A stretch of 64,000 bases of DNA from Pseudooceanicola sp050897975. GTDB lineage: Bacteria > Pseudomonadota > Alphaproteobacteria > Rhodobacterales > Rhodobacteraceae. Position numbers and translations under genes: made by a program. The stretch covers positions 372,001-436,000 of the forward strand of contig NZ_JBPAXY010000004.1 in the NCBI RefSeq assembly GCF_050897975.1. The letters are read 5' to 3'. Of this stretch, positions 63,016 to 64,000 are shown piece after piece (position 1 is the stretch's first letter; every line of letters starts with the position of its first letter). The notes beneath the pieces are model-generated. The model did no database searches. It saw only the letters and a program-made list of their open reading frames with translations, and was not told the origin of the DNA.

Positions 63016-63809
63016 GCGGAGCCTCCTTGCAGGATTTGAGAGAGGTCCGCGGCGGCTTTCAACAGCGGGTCGCGGAAACGGGCCTCGTCGAAGCGCATTT
63101 CGGGCACGACGAGGGACAGGGTGGCGGTGCAGCGCCCGTGCAGGTCGAAGACCGGGGCAGCAATGGCGCGCACGCCGCTTTGGGTATAGCCGCTGGACAG
63201 GGCGTAGCCCGCGGCGCGGATGGCGGGCAGGGTGGCCTCGTCGGGCAGCGGGTGCTCGCCCCGGCGCAGCCGGTCCAGCATCTGGGCATCGCCATAGGCC
63301 ACCAGGATGCGCCCCGAGGCCGATCCTTCCAGCGACATCATCGTGCCCAACTTCTGTTCGGCGCGCAGCAGCGTGTCGGCTTCGACCCGCGCCACGATGC
63401 AGGGCAGGCCCCGGTCGATGATCGACAGCGAGGCAGTCTCGCCCGTCTCATCGGCCAGGGCGCGCAGCACCGGGTCGGCCCGGGTGCCCAGGTCCGCCTG
63501 GTCGAGCGAGGCCGAGGCCATGCGGGTGGCCAGCATCGACAGCCGGTAGGCGCCGCCGTCGTCCTGTTCCAGCCAGCCGGCGGCGACCAGGGTCAGCAGA
63601 CGCTGATAGGCGGTGGCGCGCGACAGGCCCAGCTCTTCGGCGACCTCGGCCAGGCGCTGCGGGCGCCGCTTGTCGCCAAAGTGGCGCAGCACCTCCAGCA
63701 CCTTCAGCGCGGTCGACAGCGGGCGCACGCCGCCGTCTTTCTGGCCGTCCTTGGCGCCGCTCTTGGTCGCCTTGGCAGGCTGTATTCTATCTGAATAAGA
63801 GTGATCCAT
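63012..63809 (-). CDS. IclR-family transcriptional regulator
   Basis: A 265-residue regulator: a winged HTH (about 28-90, STALKVLEVLRHFGDKRRPQRLAEVAEELGLSRATAYQRLLTL in pieces) and the IclR effector domain (about 105-262: LADETGETASLSIIDRGLPCIVARVEAD, SASGRILVAYGD, GYALSSGYTQSGVRAIAAPVFD). ATG at 63809 with AGGA upstream is selected over the long 5' extension. It heads the ten-gene operon and probably autoregulates it in response to the imported compound or its breakdown product. Confidence 0.92.
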   Translation of the reverse strand: MDHSYSDRIQPAKATKSGAKDGQKDGGVRPLSTALKVLEVLRHFGDKRRPQRLAEVAEELGLSRATAYQRLLTLVAAGWLEQDDGGAYRLSMLATRMASASLDQADLGTRADPVLRALADETGETASLSIIDRGLPCIVARVEADTLLRAEQKLGTMMSLEGSASGRILVAYGDAQMLDRLRRGEHPLPDEATLPAIRAAGYALSSGYTQSGVRAIAAPVFDLHGRCTATLSLVVPEMRFDEARFRDPLLKAAADLSQILQGGSA

Positions 63810-63900
63810 ATGAAATATCCTGCGGGTCGAATTGATCCATGTCAAAGAAAATACAGGCGTCTGAGGTGCAGGTTTTCCGGCCCTCGGCACCAAGTCTTTG

Positions 63901-63923
63901 AAATTTCGCAAAGAAAAATTTCG
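63901..63923. promoter_or_regulatory. Direct repeat AAATTTCG upstream of the IclR gene
   Basis: AAATTTCG occurs at 63901-63908 and 63916-63923, 15 bases apart, inside an AT-rich upstream region. TTGACA is also present on the minus strand at 63840-63845 as a possible -35 box. These may be IclR sites or promoter parts; support is weak. Confidence 0.3.
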
Positions 63924-64000
63924 GCCTGCCGTATCAATTTTTGAGCAAAGCGCACGGTGGGCGCCGGTTGGTCGCCCTGTCGGCTCTGTCTGCCCGGGGC

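Noticed and set aside
63787..63840. A 17-codon minus-strand leader ORF starting at 63840 and overlapping the IclR start
   Set aside because: Short, without a clear ribosome binding site, and such frames are expected by chance; no attenuation features seen.

Overview
The window is very GC-rich, with GC-ending codons and long antisense open frames. Its gene stock (TRAP, TTT and several ABC importers, FCD-type GntR, LysR, IclR and RpiR regulators, BKACE, a hybrid kinase with a LuxR-type regulator) fits an alphaproteobacterium of the Rhodobacterales (Rhodobacteraceae sensu lato). This placement is inferred from gene content and composition; no rRNA or other phylogenetic marker is present. I see no tRNA, rRNA, CRISPR array, prophage or insertion sequence. 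Almost every gene belongs to a 'regulator + importer + catabolic enzymes' cassette, and no core housekeeping gene is visible, so the region may lie on a chromid, a megaplasmid or an accessory part of the chromosome.

Layout. (1) 1-8.8 kb: tail of an enolase-superfamily enzyme, a GntR/FCD regulator, and a sugar-acid operon: a tripartite tricarboxylate transporter (tctCBA), an IlvD/Edd-type pentonate dehydratase, a DHDPS-family keto-deoxy sugar acid dehydratase and alpha-ketoglutarate-semialdehyde dehydrogenase, closed by a clear terminator. Together these take a sugar acid to 2-oxoglutarate. (2) 9.0-18.1 kb: a seven-gene operon of a C45 Ntn-hydrolase, a Dpp/Opp-type importer with a fused double ATPase, a proline-iminopeptidase-like enzyme and another alpha/beta hydrolase, with a divergent GntR regulator. 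(3) 18.4-26.1 kb: a TRAP transporter and a hydroxyquinol branch (PhzS-like flavin monooxygenase, maleylacetate reductase, intradiol dioxygenase, tautomerase-like protein), with a divergent AraC regulator. (4) 26.1-29.3 kb: a BKACE, hotdog thioesterase, cyclase and NodD-like LysR operon.

(5) 29.5-35.3 kb: exported SnoaL-like and metallo-beta-lactamase-fold proteins with a LysR regulator; an FAA hydrolase and an orphan Rieske oxygenase with another LysR regulator. (6) 35.5-40.7 kb: an SsuABC/NMT1-type importer, a tandem hairpin repeat, a DadA-like oxidoreductase and a frameshifted endonuclease/exonuclease/phosphatase gene. (7) 41.0-46.9 kb: a glycerol-3-phosphate type operon (ugpB-A-E-Q-C) with an RpiR regulator and a pair of identical-arm operator-like sites. 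(8) 46.9-53.8 kb: amidase, glycosyltransferase-like protein, and a sensory module (exported SUOX-fold-like protein, hybrid kinase, divergent response regulator). (9) 53.9-63.8 kb: a ten-gene operon running IclR regulator, two proteins I cannot identify, an M19 dipeptidase-like protein with altered metal ligands, a spermidine/putrescine-type importer, RidA and an FAD-linked oxidase.

The clusters share an architecture: the binding-protein gene is followed by a strong GC hairpin before the membrane genes in five of six importer operons, and gene junctions very often overlap as ATGA. The best candidates for undescribed systems are the C45/peptide operon, the M19 operon with its two unknown proteins, and the sensory module with its cysteine-free SUOX-like partner.
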